Positions 7,977 to 16,379 of a stretch of DNA of 64,000 bases are shown piece by piece (the first letter of the stretch is position 1; each line of letters begins with the position of its first letter). Made by a program: the position numbers and the translations under genes. Below the pieces are notes generated by a model that saw only the letters and a list, made by a program, of their open reading frames with translations, was not told where the DNA came from and made no database searches. Origin of the DNA: Bacillus gaemokensis (lineage in GTDB: Bacteria > Bacillota > Bacilli > Bacillales > Bacillaceae_G); the NCBI RefSeq assembly GCF_001590835.1, contig NZ_LTAQ01000010.1:22196-86195 (forward strand). The letters are read 5' to 3'.

Positions 7977-9179
7977 TTGAGAAAAAAATTATGGACAAAA
8001 AGTTTTATCTTTCTTTCTCTTAGTAATTTTTTTACTTTTGTAAGTTTTTATATGCTACTTCCTACATTACCTGTATTTTTATTAGAAGTTTTAAAGGGAA
8101 AAGAAGAGCAAATTGGACTCATTATTGGCTTTTTCACATCAGCACAAATATTTTCTCGTCCTCTATCTGGTAAATGGCTAGATGAATTTGGGAGAAAAAA
8201 AGTTTTTTTAATTGGAAGACTTTTATTTTTTTTCTTGATGTTTTTTTATTTAAAAATTATGGGGTTCATATTATTTCTTCTTCTTCGCTTTATACATGGC
8301 TTTAGTTTTGGGGTTGCATCTACTGCAGCAGGGACAATTATCGCAGATATCATACCAGAAGAAAGACGTGCGGAAGGAATCGGATATTACAGCGGATTTA
8401 CTAGTTTAGCTTTAGTTATAGGACCTTCTATCGGATTATTAATAATGAATAACTACGACTATAACATACTATTTACATCTTGTTTCATACTAGCTGGGAT
8501 TAGTGTACTATTAGGTTATCTTGTAGACTTTAAAGATCCACCAAAGTCTAACAAAACACTTGATAACAAAACATTTGTTGAAAAATATATTGAGCCTAAA
8601 GCAATCCCGATTTCTATCGTATCTATATTACTAGTAGCTGTTTATGGAGGTATAGTTTCCTTTATTTCTTTATACGCTATGGAATTAGGTGTAGTATCGG
8701 CAGCAGGTTATTTTTTCTCTGTTTATTCAATCGCACTTTTAATTTCCAGACCAATAACAGGTAAAATATCTGATCGATTTGGTCCCAATTATGTTATTTA
8801 TCCAGGCATGATTATTTGTATTATTGGAATCATTTTACTAAGTCAAGCATACTCAACCATATCATTTTTAATATCTGCATTAATGATTGGGATAGGGTTA
8901 GGTTCTCTTCAACCTACTTTAAATGCTATGGTCATTCAATCAGTTTCTCCAGAAAGAAGAGGCGCAGCAACTGCCACATATTTTATGTCTGTTGATATTG
9001 GGATTGCACTCGGAGCATTTATCCTAGGCTTTATTGCAAAATATATAGGATACAACGGAGCTTTTTTATCTTCAGCATTTTTTGTTGGCTTAAGCTTACT
9101 CTTTTATTATCTATATCAAATAAAGCAATCGAAAAAGCTAAGCAATTCTAATAGTGAAGTAACAAAAACATCTTTATAA
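7977..9179 (+). CDS. MFS transporter
   Basis: A 400-residue protein with about 12 membrane segments and the motif A GKWLDEFGRKK near residue 65. The segment RFIHGFSFGVASTAAGTIIADIIPEERR near residue 105 is typical of DHA1-type exporters. The TTG start is preceded by AGGGGGA with a 7-base gap. It is divergent from the 17-aa peptide/TPR gene pair, and the shared intergenic region contains TATAGT-N8-ACTATA (about 7908-7927). Export of a peptide or small product of that neighbourhood is possible but only inferred. Confidence 0.8.
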   Translation: MRKKLWTKSFIFLSLSNFFTFVSFYMLLPTLPVFLLEVLKGKEEQIGLIIGFFTSAQIFSRPLSGKWLDEFGRKKVFLIGRLLFFFLMFFYLKIMGFILFLLLRFIHGFSFGVASTAAGTIIADIIPEERRAEGIGYYSGFTSLALVIGPSIGLLIMNNYDYNILFTSCFILAGISVLLGYLVDFKDPPKSNKTLDNKTFVEKYIEPKAIPISIVSILLVAVYGGIVSFISLYAMELGVVSAAGYFFSVYSIALLISRPITGKISDRFGPNYVIYPGMIICIIGIILLSQAYSTISFLISALMIGIGLGSLQPTLNAMVIQSVSPERRGAATATYFMSVDIGIALGAFILGFIAKYIGYNGAFLSSAFFVGLSLLFYYLYQIKQSKKLSNSNSEVTKTSL

Positions 9180-9180
9180 C

Positions 9181-9214
9181 AAAAAAACGTTCATTTCTTT
9201 TGAACGTTTTTTTG
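9181..9214. terminator. Bidirectional terminator
   Basis: AAAAAACGTTCA and TGAACGTTTTTTT form a strong stem between the converging MFS and GGCT genes, with A and T runs on both sides. Confidence 0.9.
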
Positions 9215-9226
9215 TTGAGAAAAATA

Positions 9227-9625
9227 TTATATTTTATGTTGATTAGATACTTTTAGATAATCCACCCAATCACCCGAAAGTATAGACTTCTGTAACATAA
9301 CATTACTATGGGCAATATATACATACGCTGTAATCGTTTTATCTCCTAAGTAAACTGGTCGAATTATCCTGTTATACAAATCTTCTTCCGCGTTCCCGGT
9401 ATATTCCTCTAATTCGTCTAATTTTTCTAGAATCGCATCACTTACTTCGTACACTTCTCCATATACCTTATTATCACTCGAAAGAATCATTGCTGGATAG
9501 CCTTCGTTTGTATCAAATAACTGCCCATAAGTCCATGCTTCTAGCGCAATACATATTCCCCCATATAAGTAATGAGCATTTACTTGTTGTTTTCTTAATG
9601 TGCCATAAACAAAAACATAGTGCAT
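9227..9625 (-). CDS. Gamma-glutamylcyclotransferase-like protein
   Basis: A 132-residue protein of the GGCT-like (AIG2/YtfP) fold. It begins with the signature YVFVYGTLRK, has the glycine-rich YGQLFDTNEGYPAM and EVYEVSDAILEKLDELEEY blocks with the acidic residue expected in the active pocket, and ends in a YVYIA strand. Related enzymes release 5-oxoproline from gamma-glutamyl compounds; the substrate here is unknown. A GTG six bases earlier is too close to the AAGGGG site, so the ATG at 9625 is preferred. It starts 25 bases after recQ and is likely co-transcribed with it. Confidence 0.85.
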   Translation of the reverse strand: MHYVFVYGTLRKQQVNAHYLYGGICIALEAWTYGQLFDTNEGYPAMILSSDNKVYGEVYEVSDAILEKLDELEEYTGNAEEDLYNRIIRPVYLGDKTITAYVYIAHSNVMLQKSILSGDWVDYLKVSNQHKI

Positions 9626-9649
9626 GTTCACTATCCCCTTAGTACTTCT

Positions 9650-11767
9650 CTATTTTCTAATTTGTAAATAAGCACGAATCATAAAGTAACTCACTTCATC
9701 TGGAAGTTGTTCTTTAATAGACTTTAATCCACCTTCTGCATTTTGTACTGCTGATTCAATAAGAGATTCATATTCAGCCGGAACAAAGCTTGGCCAATCC
9801 ACTTCCATTCCTTCTTCATAACAACGAATCAAGTGATTTTCAACAGTTTGACGTGATAATCCTCGTTCTTTTGCAATCGTACTTAACTCAATACCTTGTT
9901 TATACATTTCATACGTTTCTAAGTGAGAATTTGCCGATGCTTTTCCTGATTTCTTACGCTCAGTAACAACTTCTGTTTTAATCGTATCAGCGTAATCTGG
10001 ATTTTGTTCAACAAAATCAATCACTGCTTGTAAAAATTGAGAACCATACTTCGCAAGCTTATGTTCTCCAATCCCTTTTACTTGTAGTAACTCGGTTTCA
10101 CTTCGTGGCATTTTCGCACACATATCTTTTAATGTTTGATCAGAGAAGATAACAAATGGCGGTACCCCTTCCCCTTGTGCAATTTCTTTCCGTACGTCAC
10201 GCAGCACCTCAAACAGTGGATGATCTTGAACAATTTGTCTTGTTTCTACTCTTTCTTTACGTAGTACATTTTCATTTCCAACTAATACTGCTTTCCCTTT
10301 TGTTGTTACTTTTAAAGTTGGATACGTTCCATGTTCCACCGCAATACATTCTTCTGAAATTAAAAACTCAATAAATTCACTTACTTCTTTTACGCTACGA
10401 TTTGATAAAAGACCGTAAGTTGGTAATGTATGGAAGTTGAATTCGATTACTTTTTTATTTTTTGATCCCGTCAACACTTGTGCGATCATTTGCTTTCCAA
10501 ATCGTTGGTTTGTTCGAATCATACAAGATAATACCATTTGCGATTCTCTCGTAACATCGATGCTTTCACGTTCATCTGTACAATTCCCACAACGACCACA
10601 ATCTTCTTGCGGTTCTTCCCCAAAGTACTCTAGAATAAACGATTGTAAACATTGTTCTGTATGGCAGTAATCTGTCATATGTTGTAGTTTTTCAAGTTCA
10701 TTTGAGAATCTAGATTCTCCAGTAGATTGATCAATTAAAAAGCGCTGTACTTGCACATCCTGCGAAGAATATAACAAAATACACTCACTATCTAATCCGT
10801 CACGACCAGCACGTCCTGCTTCTTGATAATAGCTTTCCATATTTTTCGGAAGTTGAAAATGAATCACATAACGAATATTTGATTTGTCAATACCCATACC
10901 AAATGCAGATGTCGCTACCATTACACTCACTTCATCACGTAAAAATCGTTCTTGCTGTTCATTGCGATCATGATCACTCATGCCGGCATGATAGCGTGCA
11001 ACTGAAACACCTGCTTTATATAAATCTTCATATAACTGATCGACAACTTTTCTTGTTGCTGCATAAATAATTCCAGATTCTTTTTTATTTTGACGAATAT
11101 AATCCGCTAAATATGCATTTCGATCCTGTCCTTTGATCACTGAAAATGATAAATTTTCCCGTTCAAAGGTCGTCATAATGGTATTCTTTTGATCGATTTC
11201 TAGCGTACGACAAATATCTTCACACACTTGCGGTGTTGCTGTTGCTGTTAATGCAAGCACAAGTGGTTTTTCTGGAAGATAATCTAAAATTCGATGTATA
11301 TGTAAATAACTTGGACGGAAGTCATGTCCCCACTGCGAAATACAGTGTGCTTCATCAATTGCTATCATCGGTATCTTCATATCAATTAATTGATCCACAA
11401 ATTCCATTGAATCAAGACGCTCTGGCGCTACATATAGCAGCTTATAATGACCTTGTTTCGCTAATTGAATTCGTTGATTTGCTTCTGTAATTGAAATAGA
11501 ACTATTAATATATGTAGCTGAAATCCCGTTTTGTACTAATGTATCTACTTGATCCTTCATAAGTGAAATTAGAGGCGAGATAACTAATGTCGTCCCCTCA
11601 AATACTAATGCTGGAATTTGATAACAAATCGATTTACCACCGCCTGTTGGCATAATACAAACGGTATCTTTTCCATCCAGTACATTTTTTATTGTTTCAT
11701 CTTGTCCTCTGCGGAATGACGAGTAACCAAAATAGGACGCTAAAAGTTCTTGTGCTTTTGTAAACAA
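9650..11767 (-). CDS. recQ: ATP-dependent DNA helicase RecQ
   Basis: A 705-residue 3'-5' DNA helicase. Walker A TGGGKS is at residues 41-46 and the DEAH box in AIDEAHCISQWGHDFRPSY near residue 138; the later motif QEAGRAGRDG is typical of RecQ. A four-cysteine zinc site (CHTEQC and CGRCGNC) follows near residue 370-395, then a winged-helix RQC region, an HRDC domain (around SETELLQVKGIGEHKLAKYG), and a C-terminal helix-turn-helix with RGLSRQTVENHLI. The protein unwinds recombination intermediates and stalled forks. The TTG start is served by AGGTGA. B. cereus-group genomes usually carry more than one RecQ. Confidence 0.95.
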   Translation of the reverse strand: MFTKAQELLASYFGYSSFRRGQDETIKNVLDGKDTVCIMPTGGGKSICYQIPALVFEGTTLVISPLISLMKDQVDTLVQNGISATYINSSISITEANQRIQLAKQGHYKLLYVAPERLDSMEFVDQLIDMKIPMIAIDEAHCISQWGHDFRPSYLHIHRILDYLPEKPLVLALTATATPQVCEDICRTLEIDQKNTIMTTFERENLSFSVIKGQDRNAYLADYIRQNKKESGIIYAATRKVVDQLYEDLYKAGVSVARYHAGMSDHDRNEQQERFLRDEVSVMVATSAFGMGIDKSNIRYVIHFQLPKNMESYYQEAGRAGRDGLDSECILLYSSQDVQVQRFLIDQSTGESRFSNELEKLQHMTDYCHTEQCLQSFILEYFGEEPQEDCGRCGNCTDERESIDVTRESQMVLSCMIRTNQRFGKQMIAQVLTGSKNKKVIEFNFHTLPTYGLLSNRSVKEVSEFIEFLISEECIAVEHGTYPTLKVTTKGKAVLVGNENVLRKERVETRQIVQDHPLFEVLRDVRKEIAQGEGVPPFVIFSDQTLKDMCAKMPRSETELLQVKGIGEHKLAKYGSQFLQAVIDFVEQNPDYADTIKTEVVTERKKSGKASANSHLETYEMYKQGIELSTIAKERGLSRQTVENHLIRCYEEGMEVDWPSFVPAEYESLIESAVQNAEGGLKSIKEQLPDEVSYFMIRAYLQIRK

Positions 11768-11866
11768 AAAAGATTCACCTGCTTTTCTTATTCTTTCATC
11801 TACTAGTATTATATCATTACTTGAACATCATTAAAGAGATGATTCCGATAGATAGGGTATCCACTT

Positions 11867-12781
11867 TCAATTTTTTATAAATTCATTGTATCCCTCTCTC
11901 CATTCTTTCGCATGCTTACGAATAATCATTAAAAGCTCGTATAAAGCCGGAGAAATCCATTTATTTTTATGATAGGCAAGTTGTGTTGCAAACCTTGTTT
12001 CATTTGAAATCACAGCGTGTAATTTCTTGTCTTCCTGCTCTTGCTCAATTGTAATGATTGGTAATAAAGAAATTCCTAATCCGCACATTACACATTGTTT
12101 GATTGCCTCAATGCTCCAGAATTCAAATGTACTTTCATGCTGAATCCCTTGCTTTTGCAAGTAATGTTCAAAAAAAGATCGGTAACTGCACCCACGTTCT
12201 GTGTACAAAAAGGTTTCCTCTTGAGAAAATTGGACATCCCGCGAATCTGTTTGTGTGACAATGTAATCTTTCGGAAAAACAAATGCCATTTGCTCCATTA
12301 CAAGTTGCTCGATATGTAAATCCTGTTCATGGCGCTCAGTATCTAACAGAAAAGCAATATCTATATTTCCGCTCTTCAAATCATTGCGTAATTCCCAACA
12401 AGTTGAAGCTTTTAATGTAATCTTCACTTTTGGATACTTCTTTTTATATTCATGCAGAATCGCGGGCAATCGATAAATTGTTAATGATTCTGGAGCGCCA
12501 ATGACAATTTTTCCAGAAATCTCATTATCTACGCTCGGGAGTTGTTTTGCTTTTTCGGACAAATTGATCATCTCATTCGCATAAGGCAATAAATGCTTTC
12601 CTACATCCGTTAAAACCATTCTTTTCCCTAACCGATTGAATAAAGGCTGTCCCATTTCTTGTTCAATTGCTTGAATATGCCCTGTCACAGTAGACTGAGC
12701 ATAGCCTAAATAATCGGCTGCCCGTGTGTACCCTCCTAACTCAACAATTGTTTTGAAAGTTTTTAAATGCCGAATCTCCAC
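11867..12781 (-). CDS. LysR family transcriptional regulator
   Basis: A 304-residue LysR-type regulator. The N-terminal winged helix spans residues 1-60 (FKTIVELGGYTRAADYLGYAQSTVTGHIQAIE), followed by a linker helix and a periplasmic-binding-like effector domain from about residue 90 (GKIVIGAPESLTIYRLP). It is divergent from an APC-type transporter, with 127 bases between the starts, the usual arrangement for a regulator and its target. The ligand is unknown; an amino acid or a related compound is inferred from the neighbour. Confidence 0.9.
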   Translation of the reverse strand: MEIRHLKTFKTIVELGGYTRAADYLGYAQSTVTGHIQAIEQEMGQPLFNRLGKRMVLTDVGKHLLPYANEMINLSEKAKQLPSVDNEISGKIVIGAPESLTIYRLPAILHEYKKKYPKVKITLKASTCWELRNDLKSGNIDIAFLLDTERHEQDLHIEQLVMEQMAFVFPKDYIVTQTDSRDVQFSQEETFLYTERGCSYRSFFEHYLQKQGIQHESTFEFWSIEAIKQCVMCGLGISLLPIITIEQEQEDKKLHAVISNETRFATQLAYHKNKWISPALYELLMIIRKHAKEWREGYNEFIKN

Positions 12782-12908
12782 TTCAACCTCTCCCTTCTAA
12801 CATCGTGTTTTCCGATTATTAACTTCATATATATCTATTTTACTGATAAATAAACTCGATTTACAATAAAAGAAACAAAATTTTAAAACTTTTCAAAAGG
12901 AGATGTAT

Positions 12909-14177
12909 GTGAGTATGAGAGAGAAGAAATTAGGTCCCGTACTTCTTAGTGGTTTAATTATTGGCCCCATTTTAGGATCAGGAATCATTTTACTCCCCCC
13001 GCTTATTTACAAAACAGCTGGAGATTATGCCATTATTGCTTGGCTACTTATTATGGGAGTTGGATTTCTTTTTGCTTCACTGTTTGGTAAGTTAAGCATT
13101 CACTTTCCAAGTGAATCTGGCGTTTCATATGCAGTAGATCAAGCTTTTGGACCTTCTATGAAACAATTAACTTCTATTTTCTTTATCATAGCCGGATGTT
13201 TAGGGCCTACTGCTGTTCTCATGACAGCTAGTCAATATATAACTGCTGTATTTCCAAACTCTAAAATACCATTAGAAGGAATAGGTTTTCTTTTAATGAG
13301 TCTTTGCGTATTGATTTTATTGTTAGACATATCATCTATTGGGAAAGTATCATTTGTTTTTTCAACAGCTGCCACTGTTCTTTTATTAAGCGGAGGAATC
13401 AGTTCTATTCCTCATTTTCGATCAGAAGCGTTATTTCAAACAGCTTTTTCTTTTGATGACTTTGGATATAGTATCTTATTGCTCTTTTGGGCTTTAGTAG
13501 GTTGGGAGATTATCGGGAATTATAGTATGGATGTTACAAATCGAAAGAAAACAATTCCGCAAGCTATCGCTATAAGTGCGATTACGGTAACGATTGTTTG
13601 TCTTGTCGTAGCAAGCGCTACACAGTGGATTGAAATCCCTAATTCAAATCAAGAAAATTTACGAATAACAGTCGTTTTAGCTACTTTATTTGGGGACTTT
13701 TCAGTTCCTCTCATAGCCTTTATTACTACTATTCTTTGCATGAGTACATATTTATTAGTTGTTGGCGGGGTCTCACGTCTCATCGCTTCTGAAGCAAAAT
13801 ATATAAAGAAATTATCTAAACTTTCCTATCGTACAAAATCGAATGTACCAAGCTTTTCTTTACTTTTATTAATCAGTATACATACCGCTGTATTCATTTG
13901 CTTATATCATAATTTCATTACTGTGGAACAAATCGTAGCCATTGCAAATGCTTTTTTTATTTGTAATGCCATTTGTGGAATTTTTGCTGCATATAAATTA
14001 TTACCAGGTCTGCTTAATAAAGTTCTTTCTTTCAGTTTAATAATTTGCTTCCTTATCATTCTTTCCTTCTCTTCTATTTGGATTTTAATCAGTATTGGGG
14101 GATTAGTTGCTTTCTATGGACTACAGCACGTTAAAAATAAACAAAATACTTATGAGAAAGAAATTTCAATAAGATAA
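12909..14177 (+). CDS. APC superfamily amino acid transporter (YjeH-like)
   Basis: An integral membrane protein of about 422 residues with 12 predicted segments. The N-terminal GLIIGPILGSGIILLPPLIYKTAG carries the glycine-rich motif of the APC superfamily, here in a form close to YjeH-type amino acid exporters. AAAAGGAG overlaps the first ATG (12903), so the GTG at 12909 or the ATG at 12915 is the likelier start. The divergent LysR gene probably controls it. Import or export cannot be decided from sequence alone. Confidence 0.8.
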   Translation: MSMREKKLGPVLLSGLIIGPILGSGIILLPPLIYKTAGDYAIIAWLLIMGVGFLFASLFGKLSIHFPSESGVSYAVDQAFGPSMKQLTSIFFIIAGCLGPTAVLMTASQYITAVFPNSKIPLEGIGFLLMSLCVLILLLDISSIGKVSFVFSTAATVLLLSGGISSIPHFRSEALFQTAFSFDDFGYSILLLFWALVGWEIIGNYSMDVTNRKKTIPQAIAISAITVTIVCLVVASATQWIEIPNSNQENLRITVVLATLFGDFSVPLIAFITTILCMSTYLLVVGGVSRLIASEAKYIKKLSKLSYRTKSNVPSFSLLLLISIHTAVFICLYHNFITVEQIVAIANAFFICNAICGIFAAYKLLPGLLNKVLSFSLIICFLIILSFSSIWILISIGGLVAFYGLQHVKNKQNTYEKEISIR

Positions 14178-14270
14178 TGAAAAGAAAATAGATTCATTAA
14201 AACTATTGATGACACAAATTATACATTCATTCCCATAAGATATAAGCATCAAATTAAGGAAGGTTTATTT

Positions 14271-14441
14271 ATGAAACATAACAACAATCTAATGGGTTTT
14301 CGCGATTTAAATGAACAACTCAAAGTTTCTAATCGTGATGCTTGGAAATATGAATCTCTTTATAAGTATCGGCCTTTATTTTCGTATAAGAAGATTTTTA
14401 AATCCCTTTTCCAAATCTTTTTGAAAGAAACAAAACATTAA
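14271..14441 (+). CDS. Small conserved-looking protein, 56 aa
   Basis: The frame runs from ATG to TAA for 56 codons, with AAGGAAGG in front of the start. The protein is basic and aromatic, begins MKHNNNLMGFRDLNEQLK, and ends in a lysine- and phenylalanine-rich stretch. It follows the APC transporter by 93 bases on the same strand and precedes a terminator by about 140 bases. No family is recognised. The ribosome site and codon use make it a plausible real gene. Confidence 0.55.
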   Translation: MKHNNNLMGFRDLNEQLKVSNRDAWKYESLYKYRPLFSYKKIFKSLFQIFLKETKH

Positions 14442-14577
14442 TCTCTTTCATTCTTAAAAAATATCGTCTAACTACATTGCTGCTCTAACATAAATTTTCT
14501 CAATATATAACCTATAGACTTCGTTCGTAGCGATTGTTACTATTTAGGTAATCTGTTGGATTAGAACCCCTTCTTAC

Positions 14578-14607
14578 GACCTGTTTTGTACTTGCAGGTC
14601 TTTTTTT
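14578..14607 (+). terminator. Terminator 1 of the tandem pair
   Basis: GACCTG pairs with CAGGTC, followed by T7. It is the first strong terminator after the APC transporter and the 56-aa gene. Confidence 0.85.
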
Positions 14608-14688
14608 ATTTTCTCAATATACATCATATAGATTCAATCAACTATATCTGTTAATATATACGCATAGCCGATATGTGCAATGCGATGT

Positions 14689-14717
14689 GACCTGTACCAA
14701 CGTACAGGTCTTTTTTT
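14689..14717 (+). terminator. Terminator 2 of the tandem pair
   Basis: GACCTGTAC pairs perfectly with GTACAGGTC around a 4-base loop, followed by T7. Confidence 0.9.
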
Positions 14718-14731
14718 ACATACAAGTAATA

Positions 14732-14899
14732 TCAAGTACGAAAATTCAGCGAAAGCATAGAAATTTGATATGTATGATACCATTTCATCCTTGTTTTGGT
14801 TTGACTAACATTTTTAATGCCTAACGTCTCCATAATCGCTCGGTTGGAATAACCTTCTTTCTTCATTTCAATTACTTTCCACTTCACTTCTTTCGGATA
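14732..14899 (-). pseudogene. IS3-family transposase orfA fragment
   Basis: The minus strand encodes YPKEVKWKVIEMKKEGYSN and then RAIMETLGIKNVSQTKT, the N-terminal helix-turn-helix of an IS3-family OrfA. The frame ends after about 55 codons at a TGA (14732-14734), and the rest of the element, including OrfB, is missing. Sequence past the HTH no longer resembles a transposase. It is a decayed insertion-sequence remnant in a repeat-rich gap. Confidence 0.75.
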
Positions 14900-15013
14900 C
14901 TACACTCTTTTCTTTAAATAAAAAAGACGAAAAGAAAAATTTCTATATAAGTCTAATACAACCTATATATACATACGTTAACCTATGTACATATATTTTT
15001 CACAACGCCACTA

Positions 15014-15172
15014 ATAAAGTGAAACTTTAATCATTGGGGGTTTTCTTCATCCCCCAATGATTATTAGCCTTCACCAATCGAGCTTTTACGGGCAGTTGAT
15101 CCCCCATCTAACTTCTTTGCTTTTGTTGAATTTTGAGGCGGGGATCTTACTGCCCACAAATAGCGAGATAAA
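15014..15172 (-). repeat. bcr1 repeat, copy 2 (inverted)
   Basis: Element 15019-15167 is 149 bp, the same length as copy 1 but in the opposite orientation. It is flanked by ATAAA on both sides (15014-15018 and 15168-15172), the complement of TTTAT. It contains the long hairpin of CATTGGGGG and CCCCCAATG. It lies 37 bases before the methyltransferase start and may contribute leader RNA structure to it. Confidence 0.85.
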
Positions 15173-15204
15173 TTAAATATTTATATAAAGGTGAGGATAA
15201 AACA

Positions 15205-16014
15205 ATGAAAAATATTGATATGGAGAAAGCAGATTTAATTCGTAAGTATGGTGAATGGACAGCTTATGATATTAAATTAACAGATGATGTATATACAAAA
15301 GATGTGCGACAGCCCAATCCAGCATTAAAAAAAATTGTGACCATGATTCAAGATATTACACAATGTGATTTTAAAAACCTTCGAATTTTAGATTTAGCTT
15401 GTTTAGAAGGACATTATGCCATTGAATTTGCTATGCAAGGCGCAGAAGTTGTAGGTATAGAAGGAAGAGAATCAAATATACAAAAAGCTATATTCGCTAA
15501 AAAGATATTAAATTTAAAAAAATTAAACTTTTATCAAGATGATGTGAGAAATTTAAGTATTGAAAAGTATGGTCAATTTGATATAGTTTTATGTTCTGGT
15601 ATTTTGTATCATTTAGAAAGTTCAGATGTATTCCCTTTTTTAGAAAAAGTGTATGAAGTGTGTAAAAGGTTTGTAATCATAGATACTCATATTGCACGTA
15701 ATGCTAATATATCAGTGCTATATAAAAATTATGAATATAAAGGGCAAACAACAATAGAGCATCCTTCAAATTCCTCATTAGAAGAACGTTTACAATCAAA
15801 GTGGGCTTCATTAGATAACATTAGTAGCTTTTGGATGACAAAACCTTCTCTATACAACTTTTTAACGCGAACAGGTTTTTCTTCCATAAATGAATCTAGA
15901 AGTCTAGTTCAAGGTGATAGAGTTACTGTTGTAGCTTTTAAGAAGTGCCCTATAGAAATTAAGAGCTCGCCTGAAACAGAAAGATATATCGAACCTGACT
16001 ATTTAGAAGATTAA
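15205..16014 (+). CDS. Class I SAM-dependent methyltransferase
   Basis: A 269-residue methyltransferase. The SAM-binding glycine motif is the variant LRILDLACLEGHYAIEFA near residues 59-76, followed by the acidic strand-2 end VVGIEGRESN and the motif IV region FDIVLCSGILYHLES near residue 128. The replacement of the usual GxGxG by ACLEG is seen in CmoB/DUF1698-like enzymes. The substrate is unknown; small-molecule or tRNA modification are both possible. A GGTGAGGATAAAACA leader precedes the ATG, and it sits directly after a bcr1 repeat. Confidence 0.8.
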   Translation: MKNIDMEKADLIRKYGEWTAYDIKLTDDVYTKDVRQPNPALKKIVTMIQDITQCDFKNLRILDLACLEGHYAIEFAMQGAEVVGIEGRESNIQKAIFAKKILNLKKLNFYQDDVRNLSIEKYGQFDIVLCSGILYHLESSDVFPFLEKVYEVCKRFVIIDTHIARNANISVLYKNYEYKGQTTIEHPSNSSLEERLQSKWASLDNISSFWMTKPSLYNFLTRTGFSSINESRSLVQGDRVTVVAFKKCPIEIKSSPETERYIEPDYLED

Positions 16015-16106
16015 GTTCTATTATTTTTTTCTCAATACACAAGATCCATTCTATTTGTTACTATAAAAGTACTCCAGATGAGTTATTACTCATCAACATT
16101 ATCTAG

Positions 16107-16145
16107 AAAAAGGGGCCTGCTCTCGGGAAGCAAGCCCTTTTTTCT
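16107..16145 (+). terminator. Terminator after the methyltransferase
   Basis: AAGGGGCCTGCT pairs with AGCAAGCCCTT, with one bulge, followed by T6. It is 93 bases after the stop codon. Confidence 0.8.
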
Positions 16146-16231
16146 CTGTTTAAAAATATCCTCGTTAACTCTTCATTCATTTGGACGTATTTACCAGGTT
16201 TCTTTCCAAGAAATTCATGTTACGATTACTT

Positions 16232-16291
16232 TGTCGAGCCCGACATTCTCGACATACCCTTACGAAGCCCTGCTACTTCCCTGCAGGGCTT
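16232..16291. repeat. Two hairpins in a gene-free stretch
   Basis: GTCGAG/CTCGAC (16232-16252) and GAAGCCCTGC/GCAGGGCTTC (about 16262-16291) form two adjacent hairpins between the methyltransferase terminator and the metalloprotease stop. Neither has a clear T run. Apart from these and the terminator at 16107, the gap 16015-16379 shows nothing supported. Confidence 0.4.
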
Positions 16292-16379
16292 CACTTATTA
16301 TTAATGCTTAATTCGTTTTCCATACTGTTAATTGTATACAAACCTATCAATAGAAAAATTACAGAGTATGAATTGATAA

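Larger units (their letters stand above)
14494..14717 (+). repeat. Two tandem ~112-bp units, each ending in a terminator
   Basis: Two adjacent units each begin ATTTTCTCAATATA (14494 and 14608) and end about 110 bases later in a GACCTG...CAGGTC hairpin followed by T7 (stems at 14578-14600 and 14689-14710). The middles are only loosely alike. A related beginning, TTTTCTCAATA, occurs at 16027, again about 80 bases before a terminator. They may be repeat-derived small transcripts or only duplicated terminators. Confidence 0.5.
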
